The translations under genes and the position numbers were made by a program. This document shows positions 52,250 through 62,448 of a stretch of DNA of 64,000 bases, one piece after another. How positions within the stretch are numbered: position 1 is the first letter of the stretch; each line of letters starts with the position of its first letter. Origin of the DNA: Variovorax sp. JS1663 (lineage in GTDB: Bacteria > Pseudomonadota > Gammaproteobacteria > Burkholderiales > Burkholderiaceae_C); assembly GCF_002157355.1 (NCBI RefSeq), contig NZ_LYMK01000011.1, forward strand, positions 62,001 to 126,000, in the 5' to 3' direction. The notes under the pieces were generated by a model. That model saw nothing but the letters and a program-made list of their open reading frames with translations, had not been told where the DNA came from and ran no database searches.

Positions 52250-53451
52250 GCCTGCCTGCGCAGGAAGGCGGGGATCTCGATGTCGTCCATCCCGCCCGTC
52301 GACAGCGCATCCACCTTGGCCGCAGCCATCGTGCGATTCGTGCGCCAGACGCTGGGAACCGCCATGCCGTCGTACTTGGGCTGGGCCAGGTGGCCGCCCT
52401 GGACCACGTTGCCGAGCGTGGGCACGTTGAACGGGATGTTGTCGGTACCCGTGCGGATCACCTCGAGCGCGGGCGCCTGGCGGCGATCCTGCTGGCCCGA
52501 GAGGCCGGTGGCGACCACGGTGACGCGCATCTCGTCGCCAAGGCTGTCGTCGTAGGCCGCGCCGTAGATCACGTGCGCATCCTCGGCCGCGAAGGCGCGG
52601 ATGGTGGTCATCGCCAGCTTCGACTCGGACAGCTTCAGCGACGCCTTGGAGGCCGTCACCAGGACCAGCACGCCCTTGGCGCCCGAGAGGTCTACACCCT
52701 CGAGCAAGGGGCAGGCCACGGCCTGCTCGGCCGCGATGCGCGCGCGGTCCGGGCCGGAGGCAGCGGCCGTGCCCATCATGGCCTTGCCGGGCTCGCCCAT
52801 CACGGTGCGCACGTCCTCGAAGTCGACGTTAACGCCGCCGTACTCGTTGATGATCTCCGAGATACCGCCGACGGCGTTCTTCAGCACGTCGTTGGCATGC
52901 CCGAAGGCCTCCTCCTGCGTCACGTCCTCGCCGAGCACGTCGAGCAGCTTCTCGTTGAGCACGACGATCAGCGAGTCGACGTTCGCCTCCAGCTCGGCCA
53001 GTCCGGTGTCGGCATTGGTCATGCGGCGGCCGCCTTCCCAGTCGAAGGGCTTGGTCACCACGCCCACGGTGAGGATGCCCATCTCCTTGGCCACGCGCGC
53101 GATCACCGGCGCCGCGCCGGTGCCGGTGCCGCCGCCCATGCCGGCGGTGATGAACAGCATGTGGGCGCCGTTGATGGCGCCGCGGATGTCGTCCACCGCC
53201 GCCTCCGCCGCATCACGGCCCTTCTCGGGCTTGCTGCCCGCGCCCAGGCCGTTGGTGCCCAGCTGGATGGTCTTGTGCGCGTTGCTGCGCTGGAGCGCCT
53301 GCGCATCGGTGTTGGCGCAGATGAACTCCACGCCCTGCACGCGGCGCTCGATCATGTGCGCGACCGCGTTGCCGCCGCCGCCGCCCACCCCGATCACCTT
53401 GATCTGCGTGCCCTGGTTGAACTCCTCGATCTCGATCATTTCGATGGCCAT
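52243..53451 (-). CDS. ftsZ: Cell division protein FtsZ
   Basis: Tubulin-like GTPase of the division ring. 402 residues from ATG 53451 (MAIEMIEIEEFNQGTQIKVI). Tubulin signature GGGTGTG in ITAGMGGGTGTGAAP, NVDFEDVRTVM, and the conserved C-terminal peptide DDIEIPAFLRRQAD that binds FtsA and ZipA. Nothing unusual in the protein. The stop codon lies inside a large inverted repeat, and ftsA is 157 bp upstream. Confidence 0.97.
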   Translation of the reverse strand: MAIEMIEIEEFNQGTQIKVIGVGGGGGNAVAHMIERRVQGVEFICANTDAQALQRSNAHKTIQLGTNGLGAGSKPEKGRDAAEAAVDDIRGAINGAHMLFITAGMGGGTGTGAAPVIARVAKEMGILTVGVVTKPFDWEGGRRMTNADTGLAELEANVDSLIVVLNEKLLDVLGEDVTQEEAFGHANDVLKNAVGGISEIINEYGGVNVDFEDVRTVMGEPGKAMMGTAAASGPDRARIAAEQAVACPLLEGVDLSGAKGVLVLVTASKASLKLSESKLAMTTIRAFAAEDAHVIYGAAYDDSLGDEMRVTVVATGLSGQQDRRQAPALEVIRTGTDNIPFNVPTLGNVVQGGHLAQPKYDGMAVPSVWRTNRTMAAAKVDALSTGGMDDIEIPAFLRRQAD

Positions 53452-53608
53452 TTCTGACTCCTTGAATTTGCAGTTGCCTTGTTTGTACGAATGGGTTGTT
53501 TTTAGTGTCACCGTCTGCCCTCCCAAGGCGGTCCGGTGCGCCGCCATCGCTCATTGAAATGCCGGGGGGAACTCGCACGCGCGAGCCGAAGTGGTGTGCT
53601 GTTCATCG

Positions 53609-54838
53609 TCAGAAATTCCCCACGATGAAGTCCTTGAAGCGGCCGAAGGCGGTCTTCACCGAACCGTTCTTCTGCGCCACCTTGAAGCCGCGCAGCCGCG
53701 CATAGCGCGCCTCCTCGAGCAGGCCCATCACGGTCGCGGCCCTGGGCTGCGCGACCATGTCCGAGAGCGCGCTCGAATACTTCGGGATGCCGCGCCGCAC
53801 CGGCTTGAGGAAGATGTCCTCGCCCAGCTCGACCATGCCGGGCATCACCGCGCTGCCGCCGGTGAGCACCACGCCCGAAGACAGCACCTCCTCGTAGCCC
53901 GACTCGCGCACCACCTGCTGCACGAGGCTGAAGATCTCTTCCACGCGCGGCTCGATCACGCCGGCCAGCGCCTGCTTGCTCAGCAGGCGCGGTCCGCGGT
54001 CGCCCAGGCCCGGCACCTCGACCTGCGTCTCCGGGTCGGCCAGCAGCTGCTTGGCGTAGCCGTTCTCGACCTTGATGTCCTCGGCATCCTTGGTGGGCGT
54101 GCGCAGCGCCATCGCGATGTCGCTGGTGATCAGGTCGCCGGCGATCGGGATCACCGCCGTGTGGCGGATCGCGCCGTTGGTGAAGATGGCCACGTCGGTG
54201 GTGCCGGCGCCGATGTCCACCAGCACCACGCCCAGCTCGCGCTCGTCCTCGCTGAGCACCGCCAGGCTGGAGGCCAGCGGGTTGAGCATCAGCTGGTCGA
54301 CCTCCAGCCCGCAGCGCCGCACGCACTTGATGATGTTCTCGGCTGCGCTCTGGGCGCCGGTGACGATGTGCACCTTGGCCTCCAGCCGCATGCCGCTCAT
54401 GCCGATCGGCTCCTTCACGTCCTGGCCGTCGATCACGAACTCCTGCGGCTCCACCAGGAGCAGGCGCTGGTCGCTGGAGATGTTGATGGCGCGCGCCGTC
54501 TCCACCACGCGCGCCACGTCGGCCTGCGTGACCTCCTTGTCCTTCACCGCCACCATGCCGCTGGAGTTGATGCCGCGGATGTGGCTGCCGGTGATGCCGG
54601 TGTAGACGCGGCCGATCTTGCAGTCGGCCATCAGCTCCGCCTCCTTGAGCGCCTGCTGGATGCTCTGCACCGTCGCGTCGATGTTGACCACGACGCCGCG
54701 CTTGAGCCCGTTGCCGGGCGCCACGCCCAGCCCCGCCAGCTTGAGCTCGCCGGTGGGCAGGACCTCGGCCACCACCGCCATCACCTTGGCGGTGCCGATG
54801 TCGAGTCCGACGACCAGGTCTTTGTATTCCTTGGACAT
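53609..54838 (-). CDS. ftsA: Cell division protein FtsA
   Basis: Actin-like ATPase that anchors FtsZ at the membrane. 409 residues with DLVVGLDIGTAKVMAVVAEV (phosphate 1), VVLVDIGAGTTDVAIF (phosphate 2) and VLTGGSAVMPGMVE (adenosine), and the C-terminal amphipathic helix, GRFKDFIVGNF, that binds membrane. Fourteen bases separate it from ftsQ. Whole and normal. Confidence 0.97.
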   Translation of the reverse strand: MSKEYKDLVVGLDIGTAKVMAVVAEVLPTGELKLAGLGVAPGNGLKRGVVVNIDATVQSIQQALKEAELMADCKIGRVYTGITGSHIRGINSSGMVAVKDKEVTQADVARVVETARAINISSDQRLLLVEPQEFVIDGQDVKEPIGMSGMRLEAKVHIVTGAQSAAENIIKCVRRCGLEVDQLMLNPLASSLAVLSEDERELGVVLVDIGAGTTDVAIFTNGAIRHTAVIPIAGDLITSDIAMALRTPTKDAEDIKVENGYAKQLLADPETQVEVPGLGDRGPRLLSKQALAGVIEPRVEEIFSLVQQVVRESGYEEVLSSGVVLTGGSAVMPGMVELGEDIFLKPVRRGIPKYSSALSDMVAQPRAATVMGLLEEARYARLRGFKVAQKNGSVKTAFGRFKDFIVGNF

Positions 54839-54853
54839 GAATTCCTCTGCTCT

Positions 54854-55645
54854 CTATTTCTTCCGGGGCGCCGGCGCCTCGTTCGTGACCGTGGTGACGC
54901 CGCGCAGCCGCAGCGCGTAGCCTTCGTTGTGCCGCAGGTCGGCGCCTTCGACGGAGGCGACGGTGCGGCCGTATTGCCGTGCGACTGGCGCCACGGTGGT
55001 GAGGAAGCGCTGGGTGCGCACCGCCACCTCCTCGCTGCGGCCGCGGCCCAGCTCGATCACGGCGCCGCTGTCCAGCATCACGCTCCAGCTGCCGCGGCTG
55101 GACAGCCGCAGCTGCTCGATCGTCAGCTCGTAGGGCACGAACAGCGGCTGCAGCACGCGGTACATGCCCAGCACCTGGCCGGCCTGCTCGGTCGGGCCCT
55201 CCAGGCGCGGCAGGTTGTCGTCGACCTCGGCCACGTTGGCCTCGAAGACCTCGCCGAAGCCGTTGATCAGCCGCGACTCTCCCTCGTCGCCCCAGTGGGC
55301 CACCGGCACGTGTTCGGTGAGCGTGGCGCGCAGCTTGTTGGGGAACTCGCGCCGCACCACCGCCTTGCGCACCCAGGGCACCGACTCGAAGGCGGAGCGG
55401 GCCTTGGCCAGGTCGACGGTGAAGAAGTTGCCGGCCAGCTGCGGCGCGACGTTGGCGCGCAACGTGACCGCGTTGTTGTGCGTGACCTCACCGTCCACCT
55501 TGATGCCTGCGAGCGGGAAGAAGGGCTGGCGCAGCACCCACCATGCGCCCGCCGCCAGCAGCACGAGCGCGAACAACGCGTACACCAGGGTCGCGGTCAC
55601 GTTCATGAGCTTGACGTCGAAGGGCACGGAGATGCTGTCGGCCAT
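54854..55645 (-). CDS. ftsQ: Cell division protein FtsQ
   Basis: 263-residue bitopic division protein: short cytoplasmic tail, one helix (LVYALFALVLLAAGAWWVL), then a periplasmic POTRA domain starting near FFPLAGIKVDGEVTHNNAVTL and the beta domain with TLTEHVPVAHWG. It ends APAPRKK. ftsQ recruits FtsB/FtsL. A repeat of family B lies between it and ddl, so it is not in the usual close overlap. Confidence 0.93.
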   Translation of the reverse strand: MADSISVPFDVKLMNVTATLVYALFALVLLAAGAWWVLRQPFFPLAGIKVDGEVTHNNAVTLRANVAPQLAGNFFTVDLAKARSAFESVPWVRKAVVRREFPNKLRATLTEHVPVAHWGDEGESRLINGFGEVFEANVAEVDDNLPRLEGPTEQAGQVLGMYRVLQPLFVPYELTIEQLRLSSRGSWSVMLDSGAVIELGRGRSEEVAVRTQRFLTTVAPVARQYGRTVASVEGADLRHNEGYALRLRGVTTVTNEAPAPRKK

Positions 55646-55717
55646 CTCAGTCTTCCACCACGCGATCGCGTGACCCGCGCTGCATGAAACACGCAGGCCG
55701 CGAAGCCGGCCCGTTCG

Positions 55718-55817
55718 GGAGCACCCGCGGAACCGGCTTTGCCGGGCCGGTGGGTGCGCCCCCGGCGAGGGGGTTGGCGCACCACACGAAGTGGGGGAGC
55801 CTGGGGGAGAGCGTCAT
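55718..55817 (-). repeat. Intergenic repeat, family B, copy 4 (ddl/ftsQ gap)
   Basis: About 100 bp whose minus strand reads CTCTCCCCCAGGCTC, CACTTCGTGTGG, a CCCCC-TCGCC-GGGGG hairpin, then CCGGCAAAGCCGGTTCCGCGG, matching the copy at 4146-4238. It begins just after the ddl stop. A 56-codon open frame (55647-55817, MTLSPRLPHFVW...) bridges ddl and ftsQ but does not overlap the ftsQ start; its translation is unproven. Confidence 0.78.
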
Positions 55818-55818
55818 T

Positions 55819-56778
55819 TCACGCCTCCGCTTTCGAATCCAGGGTCGCCGAGGCCAGCACCCGCAGGCACAGGTCTTCGTAGGAGATGCCGGCCGCGCGC
55901 GCGGACATGGGCACCAGCGAATGGCTGGTCATGCCGGGTGAGGTGTTCATCTCCAGCAGGAAGGGCTTGCGGTCGCTGGCGCGGATCATCAGGTCGGCCC
56001 GCCCCCAGCCGCGGCAGCCCAGCTGGTGATAGGCGGCCAGCGTGATGCGGCGGATCTCGTGCTCCTCGGCCTCGGGCAGGCCGGCCGGGCAGTGGTACTT
56101 CACGTCGTCGGTGAAGTACTTGTTCTGGTAGTCGTAGGCCCCCTCGGGCGCGGCGATGCGCACCACCGGCAGCGCCACCGCGTCGAGGCCGTTGCCCAAC
56201 ACGGCGCAGGTCACTTCCTCGCCTTCGATGAACTCCTCGCACAGCACGTCGGCGTCGTAGCGCACGGCCAGCGCCACGGCGTCCTGCATTTGCGAATAGC
56301 CCTGCACCTTGGTCACGCCGATGGAGGAGCCCTCGCGCGGCGGCTTCACGATCAGCGGCAGGCCCAGCACGTCGGGCACGGCCATGATCTGCTCGCGGCT
56401 CTGCTGGTCGAAGGCCAGGCGCGCATAGCGCGGCGTGGGCAGGCCGTCGGCCTGCCAGATGCGCTTGGTCATGACCTTGTCCATGGCCACGGCCGAGGCC
56501 ATCACGCCGGAGCCGGTGTAGGGAATGCCCAGCAGCTCCAGCGCGCCCTGCACCGTGCCGTCTTCTCCGTGCCGGCCGTGCAGCACCACGAAGCAGCGCG
56601 CGAAGCCTTCGTGCTTGAGCTCGACCAGTTCGCGCTCGGCCGGGTCGAAGGCATGGGCATCGACCCCGCGGGCGCGCAGCGCCGCGAGCACGCCGGTGCC
56701 CGACATGATGGAAATCTCGCGCTCGGCGGAGGTGCCGCCGAACAGCACCGCGACCTTGCCGAAGTCCTGCGGGTTCAC
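55819..56778 (-). CDS. ddlB: D-alanine--D-alanine ligase
   Basis: ATP-grasp ligase making the D-Ala-D-Ala end of the peptidoglycan peptide. 319 residues from GTG 56778, whose GTGA overlaps the murC stop. Motifs: [19 protein letters not shown], the central loop [13 protein letters not shown], and the ATP/Mg residues in [11 protein letters not shown] and [16 protein letters not shown]. The murC-ddl-ftsQ order is conserved in proteobacteria. Confidence 0.96.
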   Translation of the reverse strand: MNPQDFGKVAVLFGGTSAEREISIMSGTGVLAALRARGVDAHAFDPAERELVELKHEGFARCFVVLHGRHGEDGTVQGALELLGIPYTGSGVMASAVAMDKVMTKRIWQADGLPTPRYARLAFDQQSREQIMAVPDVLGLPLIVKPPREGSSIGVTKVQGYSQMQDAVALAVRYDADVLCEEFIEGEEVTCAVLGNGLDAVALPVVRIAAPEGAYDYQNKYFTDDVKYHCPAGLPEAEEHEIRRITLAAYHQLGCRGWGRADLMIRASDRKPFLLEMNTSPGMTSHSLVPMSARAAGISYEDLCLRVLASATLDSKAEA

Positions 56779-58238
56779 AGAGGTCTCCCTTCGCGCATGA
56801 CACGCTCAGATGGGGTCGAAGAAGAATCCGTCGTGCCGCCCTGCTCGACCACCTTGGCCGGCACGGCGCCGATGGAGCCGGCGCCCATGCAGATCACCAC
56901 GTCGCCGTCGCGCGCGTTGTCCAGGATCGCCTGCGGCATGGCCGCAATGTCGTCGACGAAGACGGGCTCGACCTTGCCGGCCACGCGCAGGGCGCGCGCC
57001 AACGAGCGGCCATCGGCCGCCACGATGGGCGGCTCGCCGGCGGCGTAGACCTCGCCCAGCAGCACCGCGTCAGCGCCGCCGATGACCTTGACGAAGTCCT
57101 CGAAGCAGTCGCGCGTGCGGGTGTAGCGGTGCGGCTGGAAGGCCAGCACCAGACGCCGCCCCGGGAAGGCGCCGCGCGCGGCGGCGATGGTGGCGGCCAT
57201 CTCGACCGGGTGGTGGCCGTAGTCGTCGATCAGCGTGAAGCTGCCCAGGCCCTGAGCGCCGCGCAGCTTGACATCGCCATAGCGCTGGAAGCGCCGGCCC
57301 ACCCCCTTGAAGTCGGCCAGGCCGCGCTGCACCGCCTCGTCGGGCACATTGAGCTCCACCGCCATCGCGATCACGGCCAGCGCGTTGCGCACGTTGTGTT
57401 CACCCGGCAGGTTCAGCACGATGTCCAGATCCGGCAGCGTGACGCCGTTGCGCCGCTGCGCCGTGAAGTGCATCTGCTGGCCGACCGGGCGCACATTGAC
57501 CGCGCGCACCTGCGCGTCCTCGCTGAAGCCGTAGCTGGTGACCGGGCAGGACACCTCCGGCACGATCTCGCGCACCGCCGGATCGTCGGTGCACAGCACG
57601 GCCACGCCGTAGAAGGGCATGCGGTGCAGGAAGTCGACGAAGGCCTTCTTGAGCTTCGCGAAGTCGTGCCCGTAGGTCTCCATGTGGTCGGCGTCGATGT
57701 TCGTGACCACCGCCATGACCGGCATCAGGTTGAGGAAGGAGGCGTCCGACTCGTCGGCCTCCACCACGATGTAGTCGCCGCTGCCCAGCCGCGCATTGGC
57801 GCCGGCGCTGTTGAGCCGGCCGCCGATGACGAAGGTCGGGTCCAGCCCCGCCGCCGCGAGCACGCTCGCCACGAGGCTGGTCGTGGTGGTCTTGCCATGC
57901 GTGCCGGCGATGGCCAGGCCCTGCTTGAGCCGCATCAGCTCGGCCAGCATCAGCGCGCGCGGCACGACGGGGATGCGCTTCTCGCGTGCCGCGACCACTT
58001 CGGGGTTGTCGGCATGCACGGCGGTCGAGGTGACGACCGCGTCGGCGCCCGCGATGTTCGCGGCGTCATGGCCCACGAAGGTGCCGATGCCCAGGCCACC
58101 GAGGCGCTTGAGCGTGGCGCTGTCGGCCAGGTCCGATCCGGTGATCTGGTAGCCCAGGTTGAACAGCACCTCGGCGATGCCGCTCATGCCGGAGCCGCCG
58201 ATGCCGACGAAGTGAATATGTCTGATCGCGTGTTTCAT
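56775..58238 (-). CDS. murC: UDP-N-acetylmuramate--L-alanine ligase MurC
   Basis: Adds L-Ala to UDP-MurNAc. 487 residues from ATG 58238 ([20 protein letters not shown]). ATP loop [13 protein letters not shown] (about 111-123), [24 protein letters not shown] and [13 protein letters not shown] are in order. It ends with a 20-residue tail of low conservation ([20 protein letters not shown]). Starts inside the end of murG (ATGA overlap) and overlaps ddlB by four bases. Confidence 0.97.
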   Translation of the reverse strand: MKHAIRHIHFVGIGGSGMSGIAEVLFNLGYQITGSDLADSATLKRLGGLGIGTFVGHDAANIAGADAVVTSTAVHADNPEVVAAREKRIPVVPRALMLAELMRLKQGLAIAGTHGKTTTTSLVASVLAAAGLDPTFVIGGRLNSAGANARLGSGDYIVVEADESDASFLNLMPVMAVVTNIDADHMETYGHDFAKLKKAFVDFLHRMPFYGVAVLCTDDPAVREIVPEVSCPVTSYGFSEDAQVRAVNVRPVGQQMHFTAQRRNGVTLPDLDIVLNLPGEHNVRNALAVIAMAVELNVPDEAVQRGLADFKGVGRRFQRYGDVKLRGAQGLGSFTLIDDYGHHPVEMAATIAAARGAFPGRRLVLAFQPHRYTRTRDCFEDFVKVIGGADAVLLGEVYAAGEPPIVAADGRSLARALRVAGKVEPVFVDDIAAMPQAILDNARDGDVVICMGAGSIGAVPAKVVEQGGTTDSSSTPSERVMREGRPL

Positions 58239-59296
58239 CTGGCAAGCTCCTCGCATGCCTTCACCAGGACGTTCACCGCCTCGGTCTTCTGCATCGTCTT
58301 GGCCTTCACGGCGCGTTCCATGAGCGCGGGGCGCCCGGTCTTCTGTAGCAAATCGGCGAGCAATTCGGGAGTCAGTTCGTTCTGTTGAACGAGCCACCCA
58401 CCACCCGCGTCGACCAGGAAGCGGGCATTGGTGGTCTGGTGGTCGTCCACGGCGGATGGGAAGGGCACGAAGAGCGCGGCCGCGCCGACGGCCGCGATCT
58501 CGGTGACGGTACTCGCGCCGGCGCGCGCGACGATCAGGTCGGCGTCGGCGTAGGCGCGTGCGGTGTCGTCGATGAAGGGCGTGAGCTCGCCCTCGACGCC
58601 GGCAGCGGCGTAGTTGGCGCGCAGCTCATCGATCTGCCTGGCGCCGCTCTGGTGCGTGACGATCGGCCGCTCGGCGGGCGCGATGCGCGCGAGCGCCTTC
58701 GGCACCACCGCGTTGAGCGCCTTCGCGCCCAGGCTGCCGCCGACCACCAGCAGCTTCAGCGGGCCGCTGCGGCCGGCGAAGCGATTGGCCGGATCGGGCT
58801 GCGAGAGGAAGGCCGTGCGCAGCGGGTTGCCGACCCACTGGGCCTTCTTCATCACGTTCGGAAAGGCGGTGAACACGCGGTCCGCCACGCCGGCCAGCAC
58901 CTTGTTGGCCAGGCCTGCGACCGAGTTCTGCTCGTGCAGCACCAGCGGCCGGTTGAGCAGCACGCTCATCATGCCGCCCGGGAAGGTGATGTAGCCGCCC
59001 AGGCCCACGACCACGTCGGGCCGCACGCGGCGCACCACGCCCAGGCTCTGCCAGAAGGCGCGCAGCAGGCGCATGGGAAGCAGAGCCAGGGTGAGGGGCC
59101 CCTTGCCGCGCACGCCGCCGAACTGCACCGGCTCGAAGTCGAAGCCGCGAGGAGGCACCAGCTTCTCTTCCATGCTGCCGGGTGCGCCGAGCCAGTGCAC
59201 ACGCCAGCCGCGTTCGCGCAAGGCTTCGGCCACGGCCAGGCCCGGGAAGATGTGGCCGCCGGTGCCGCCGGCCATGACGAGCGCCGTTCTGCTCAT
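58235..59296 (-). CDS. murG: UDP-GlcNAc--undecaprenyl-MurNAc-pentapeptide transferase MurG
   Basis: Makes lipid II at the inner face of the membrane. 353 residues from ATG 59296 ([20 protein letters not shown]). GT28 family; GGTGGH loop, [15 protein letters not shown] and the C-terminal [15 protein letters not shown] binding UDP-GlcNAc. In the same frame repeat A extends 31 codons upstream to a GTG at 59389, but the family begins at 59296. The start ATG overlaps the TGA of a mini-ORF in that repeat. Confidence 0.95.
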   Translation of the reverse strand: MSRTALVMAGGTGGHIFPGLAVAEALRERGWRVHWLGAPGSMEEKLVPPRGFDFEPVQFGGVRGKGPLTLALLPMRLLRAFWQSLGVVRRVRPDVVVGLGGYITFPGGMMSVLLNRPLVLHEQNSVAGLANKVLAGVADRVFTAFPNVMKKAQWVGNPLRTAFLSQPDPANRFAGRSGPLKLLVVGGSLGAKALNAVVPKALARIAPAERPIVTHQSGARQIDELRANYAAAGVEGELTPFIDDTARAYADADLIVARAGASTVTEIAAVGAAALFVPFPSAVDDHQTTNARFLVDAGGGWLVQQNELTPELLADLLQKTGRPALMERAVKAKTMQKTEAVNVLVKACEELAR

Positions 59297-59297
59297 A

Positions 59298-59385
59298 CGC
59301 AGACCCCCACGCTCGACACTGGCGTGTCCTCGCTGGCCGCCGAGGGGGCGTTCGCTTGCTTGGGGCGGCCCTGCGCGGCGCTCAT
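59298..59385 (-). repeat. Repeat family A, copy between ftsW and murG
   Basis: In gene direction, GTATGAGC at the ftsW stop, then an element 89% identical to the one in mtgA, then GTATGAGC again at the murG start, so the element is flanked by an 8-bp direct repeat. The mini-ORF 59293-59385 (30 codons, [20 protein letters not shown]...) begins on an ATG overlapping the ftsW TGA and ends on a TGA overlapping the murG ATG. Contains TGGGGG near the murG start. Confidence 0.85.
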
Positions 59386-60686
59386 ACACGGCCTCCCCGC
59401 ATGAGAACCCGGTTCTCGTAATCGATGCGCAGCACCACGGCGAGCGCCACGACGTTCATCAGGATCGCCGAGCCGCCGAAGCTCATCAGCGGCAGGGTCA
59501 GGCCCTTGGTCGGCAGCGCGCCCAGGTTCACGCCCATGTTGATGAAGGCCTGGAAGCCGATCCAGATGCCCACGCCCTGCGCCACCAGGCCGGCGAACAC
59601 GCGGTCCAGCGCGATCGCCTGGCGGCCGATGTGCATGATGCGGCGGGTGAGCCAGAGGAACAGGCCGATGGCCAGCAGCACGCCGACCAGGCCGAATTCC
59701 TCGCCGATCACCGCCATCAGGAAGTCGGTGTGCGCCTCGGGCAGCCAGTGCAGCTTCTCGACGCTGCCGCCCAGGCCGACGCCGAAGATCTCGCCGCGGC
59801 CGATGGCGATCAGCGAATGCGAGAGCTGGTAGCCCTTGCCCAGCGCGTGCTCCTCGCTCCACGGGTCGAGGTAGGCGAAGATGCGCTCGCGCCGCCACGG
59901 GCTGGAGGCGACGATGGTGCCGAAGGCGACCACTACCAGCGCGGCGATCAGGAAGAACATGCGCGCATTGACGCCGCCCAGGAACAGGATGCCCATCGCG
60001 ATCACCGCGATCACCATGAAGGCGCCCATGTCGGGCTCGGCCATCACCAGCATGCCGACCACCACCACCGCGACGCCCATGGGCAGCACCGCGCGGAAGA
60101 AGCGCTCCTTGATCTCCATCTTGCGCACCATGTAGCTGGCGGCGTACATGATCATCGCGAGCTTGGCCAGCTCCGAGGGCTGGAAGCGCATGAAGCCCAT
60201 CGGCAGCCAGCGGCGCGCGCCGTTGACGTTGATGCCGATGTGCGGGATCAGCACCGCCACCAGCAGCAGCAGCGAGGCGACGAAGAGCCAGGGCGCCACT
60301 CGCTCCCAGGTGCGCATGGGCACCTGGAAGGCCAGCAGCGCGGCGACGAAGGCGATGACGATGGACGCCACGTGGCGGGTCAGGAAGTAGGCGGGGCTGT
60401 AGCCCGCGCGCGCGAAGCGCGGGTTGTCGGGCAACGCGATCGAGGCCGAATACACCATCACAAGCCCCCAGGCCAGCAGCGCGACCGTGACCCAGGCCAG
60501 CGCCTGGTCGAAGCCCAGCACGCGCACCGGCGCGGCCTTGGTCTGCGTCATGCCGGCATTGCCCAGGCGCACCGGCAGGTGCATGGGCAGGGCGTCCATG
60601 CCGCTCTTGGCGCGGCTGAACCACCCTTGCCAGAAGGCGGGGCGCTTGTTGGGCGTCGCGGCGGGACCGGCGGCGGCGGAACTCAT
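59382..60686 (-). CDS. ftsW: Peptidoglycan polymerase/lipid II flippase-type FtsW
   Basis: SEDS-family division glycosyltransferase. 434 residues: about 60 cytoplasmic N-terminal residues, then ten helices. Family segments: [58 protein letters not shown] and [19 protein letters not shown]. It overlaps murD by four bases upstream. Its stop overlaps the start of the repeat mini-ORF before murG. Confidence 0.96.
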   Translation of the reverse strand: MSSAAAGPAATPNKRPAFWQGWFSRAKSGMDALPMHLPVRLGNAGMTQTKAAPVRVLGFDQALAWVTVALLAWGLVMVYSASIALPDNPRFARAGYSPAYFLTRHVASIVIAFVAALLAFQVPMRTWERVAPWLFVASLLLLVAVLIPHIGINVNGARRWLPMGFMRFQPSELAKLAMIMYAASYMVRKMEIKERFFRAVLPMGVAVVVVGMLVMAEPDMGAFMVIAVIAMGILFLGGVNARMFFLIAALVVVAFGTIVASSPWRRERIFAYLDPWSEEHALGKGYQLSHSLIAIGRGEIFGVGLGGSVEKLHWLPEAHTDFLMAVIGEEFGLVGVLLAIGLFLWLTRRIMHIGRQAIALDRVFAGLVAQGVGIWIGFQAFINMGVNLGALPTKGLTLPLMSFGGSAILMNVVALAVVLRIDYENRVLMRGGRV

Positions 60687-62443
60687 CGATCCCCCTCCTC
60701 GTTCGCTGCATCCAGCCCCGCGCCCCGCGGGTCCTCGGCCCAGTCCTGCACAGCCTGGCAGAAGACGGCGGCGCGGTGCGCGTAGTCCTTGAACATGTCG
60801 AAGCTGGCACAGGCTGGCGACAGCAGTACCGCATCGCCGGGATGCGCACGGCCGGCCGCGGCCCGGACCGCCCCTTCCATCGAGCCGGCGTGCGACAGCG
60901 AGGTGCCGGTGCCCGCGAGCGCGGCCTCGATCAGCGGCGCGTCACGGCCGATCAGCACCACGGCGCGCGCATATTGGCGCACCGGCGCGGCCAGCGGCGA
61001 GAAGTCCTGGCCCTTGCCTTCACCGCCCAGGATCAGCACCACGCGGCGCTCCTCGCCGAGGCCGGCGAGCGCGGCCACCGTGGCGCCCACGTTCGTGCCC
61101 TTGCTGTCGTCGAAGTACTCGACCTCGTCCACGATCGCCACCGGCTCGACCCGGTGCGGCTCGCCGCGGTACTCGCGCAGGCCGTAGAGCATGGGCCCGA
61201 GCTGGCAGCCCGCGGCGGTGGCAAGCGCCAGCGCGGCCAGTGCGTTGAGCGCGTTGTGCCGGCCGCGGATGCGCAGCGCATCGGCCGGCATCAGGCGCTG
61301 GATGTGCAGCTCTTCCTCCTCGGCCGCGGCACCGCGCTTGCGCTTCTGCGTTTCGTCGGCCTCGAAGGCACGCACCAGCCAGGCCATGCCGTTGATGCGC
61401 TCGATGCCCCAGTCGCCCGGGCGCAGCGGCATGCCGGCGCCGAAGCTCACGATGCTGCGCGGCTGCTGGCCCTTGGCCAGCTTGACCGGTGCAGGCTTCA
61501 TCGCCAGCACCGCTTCGTCTTCACGGTTGAGCACCATCACGCCCTTGCCGCCGAAGATGCGCTTCTTGGCCGCGGCGTAGGCGGCCATGTCGCCATGCCA
61601 GTCCAGGTGGTCTTGCGAGAGGTTGAGCACGGTAGCGGCGGTAGGCTCGAAGCCCTGCACGCCGTCGAGCTGGAAGCTGGAGAGTTCCAGCACCCAGACC
61701 GCCGGCAGCGTGCCGGCGTCGATGTGCGCGGCCAGCGTGTCGAGCAGGGTCGGACCGATGTTGCCGGCCACCGCGACCGTCTTGCCGGCGCGCGCGACCA
61801 GTTGGCCGGTCAGCGCGGTGACGGTGGTCTTGCCGTTGGTGCCCGTCACGGCCAGGACCGCGGGCTCGTAGCCGCGCGGCGCCGGCGGCACCGGCATGGG
61901 CGCTGGGGGCGGTGCCTCGGCGTCGTCGTCGTCGTCGACGGGTGCGGCTTGTGCGTCGCGGGCCTCCTCCGCTGCTTCGGCAGGCGGCACTTCGGCCTGC
62001 GCTGCGTCCTCGTGGGGCGCCGCCACTTCGGCGGCCGGGGGCACTTCTTCCAGGTCCTGCTGCGCGTCGGAGGGTACGGGCTCCTCGGCACTCTCGGCCA
62101 CGCGCAGATCCGCGAGCGCCTGCGCGAACAGGTCCAGCTCGCCGCCCACCGGCAGGCCCACTGCGCGCGCCGCATCGGCGACCGGTGCGATCGAGGCCGG
62201 CGACAGTCCCGGCGACCGGTAAACCGCACGCACCAGCGTGCCCTCGACCAGCGCGGCCGTGAAAGGCCCGCCGACGAAAACGGCCTCGGGCAGCTCGGTG
62301 CGCAGGGCTTCCAGCTGGGGCGGCGCCTCGCGCGTGTCGGCCACCGTGAGTTTGGCGCCATGGCGGGCGCACCAGCGCGCCATCGCCAGGCCGGACGCAC
62401 CCAGGCCCAGGATCAGCACATGTTGGTCTTGAAGATGCCGCAT
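60683..62443 (-). CDS. murD: UDP-N-acetylmuramoyl-L-alanine--D-glutamate ligase MurD, with a long insertion
   Basis: Adds D-Glu to UDP-MurNAc-L-Ala. 586 residues from ATG 62443 ([20 protein letters not shown]), well over the usual 440-500. After the N-terminal domain (to about 115) comes an acidic, Pro/Ala-rich insertion (about 116-191, with [19 protein letters not shown]), then the ATP loop [13 protein letters not shown] (199-211). A second, smaller acidic insert ([10 protein letters not shown]) lies in the C-terminal half. Catalytic motifs [23 protein letters not shown] and [11 protein letters not shown] are intact. A GTG three codons upstream overlaps the mraY stop and is an alternative start. 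Confidence 0.93.
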   Translation of the reverse strand: MRHLQDQHVLILGLGASGLAMARWCARHGAKLTVADTREAPPQLEALRTELPEAVFVGGPFTAALVEGTLVRAVYRSPGLSPASIAPVADAARAVGLPVGGELDLFAQALADLRVAESAEEPVPSDAQQDLEEVPPAAEVAAPHEDAAQAEVPPAEAAEEARDAQAAPVDDDDDAEAPPPAPMPVPPAPRGYEPAVLAVTGTNGKTTVTALTGQLVARAGKTVAVAGNIGPTLLDTLAAHIDAGTLPAVWVLELSSFQLDGVQGFEPTAATVLNLSQDHLDWHGDMAAYAAAKKRIFGGKGVMVLNREDEAVLAMKPAPVKLAKGQQPRSIVSFGAGMPLRPGDWGIERINGMAWLVRAFEADETQKRKRGAAAEEEELHIQRLMPADALRIRGRHNALNALAALALATAAGCQLGPMLYGLREYRGEPHRVEPVAIVDEVEYFDDSKGTNVGATVAALAGLGEERRVVLILGGEGKGQDFSPLAAPVRQYARAVVLIGRDAPLIEAALAGTGTSLSHAGSMEGAVRAAAGRAHPGDAVLLSPACASFDMFKDYAHRAAVFCQAVQDWAEDPRGAGLDAANEEGDR

Positions 62444-62448
62444 CGCCG

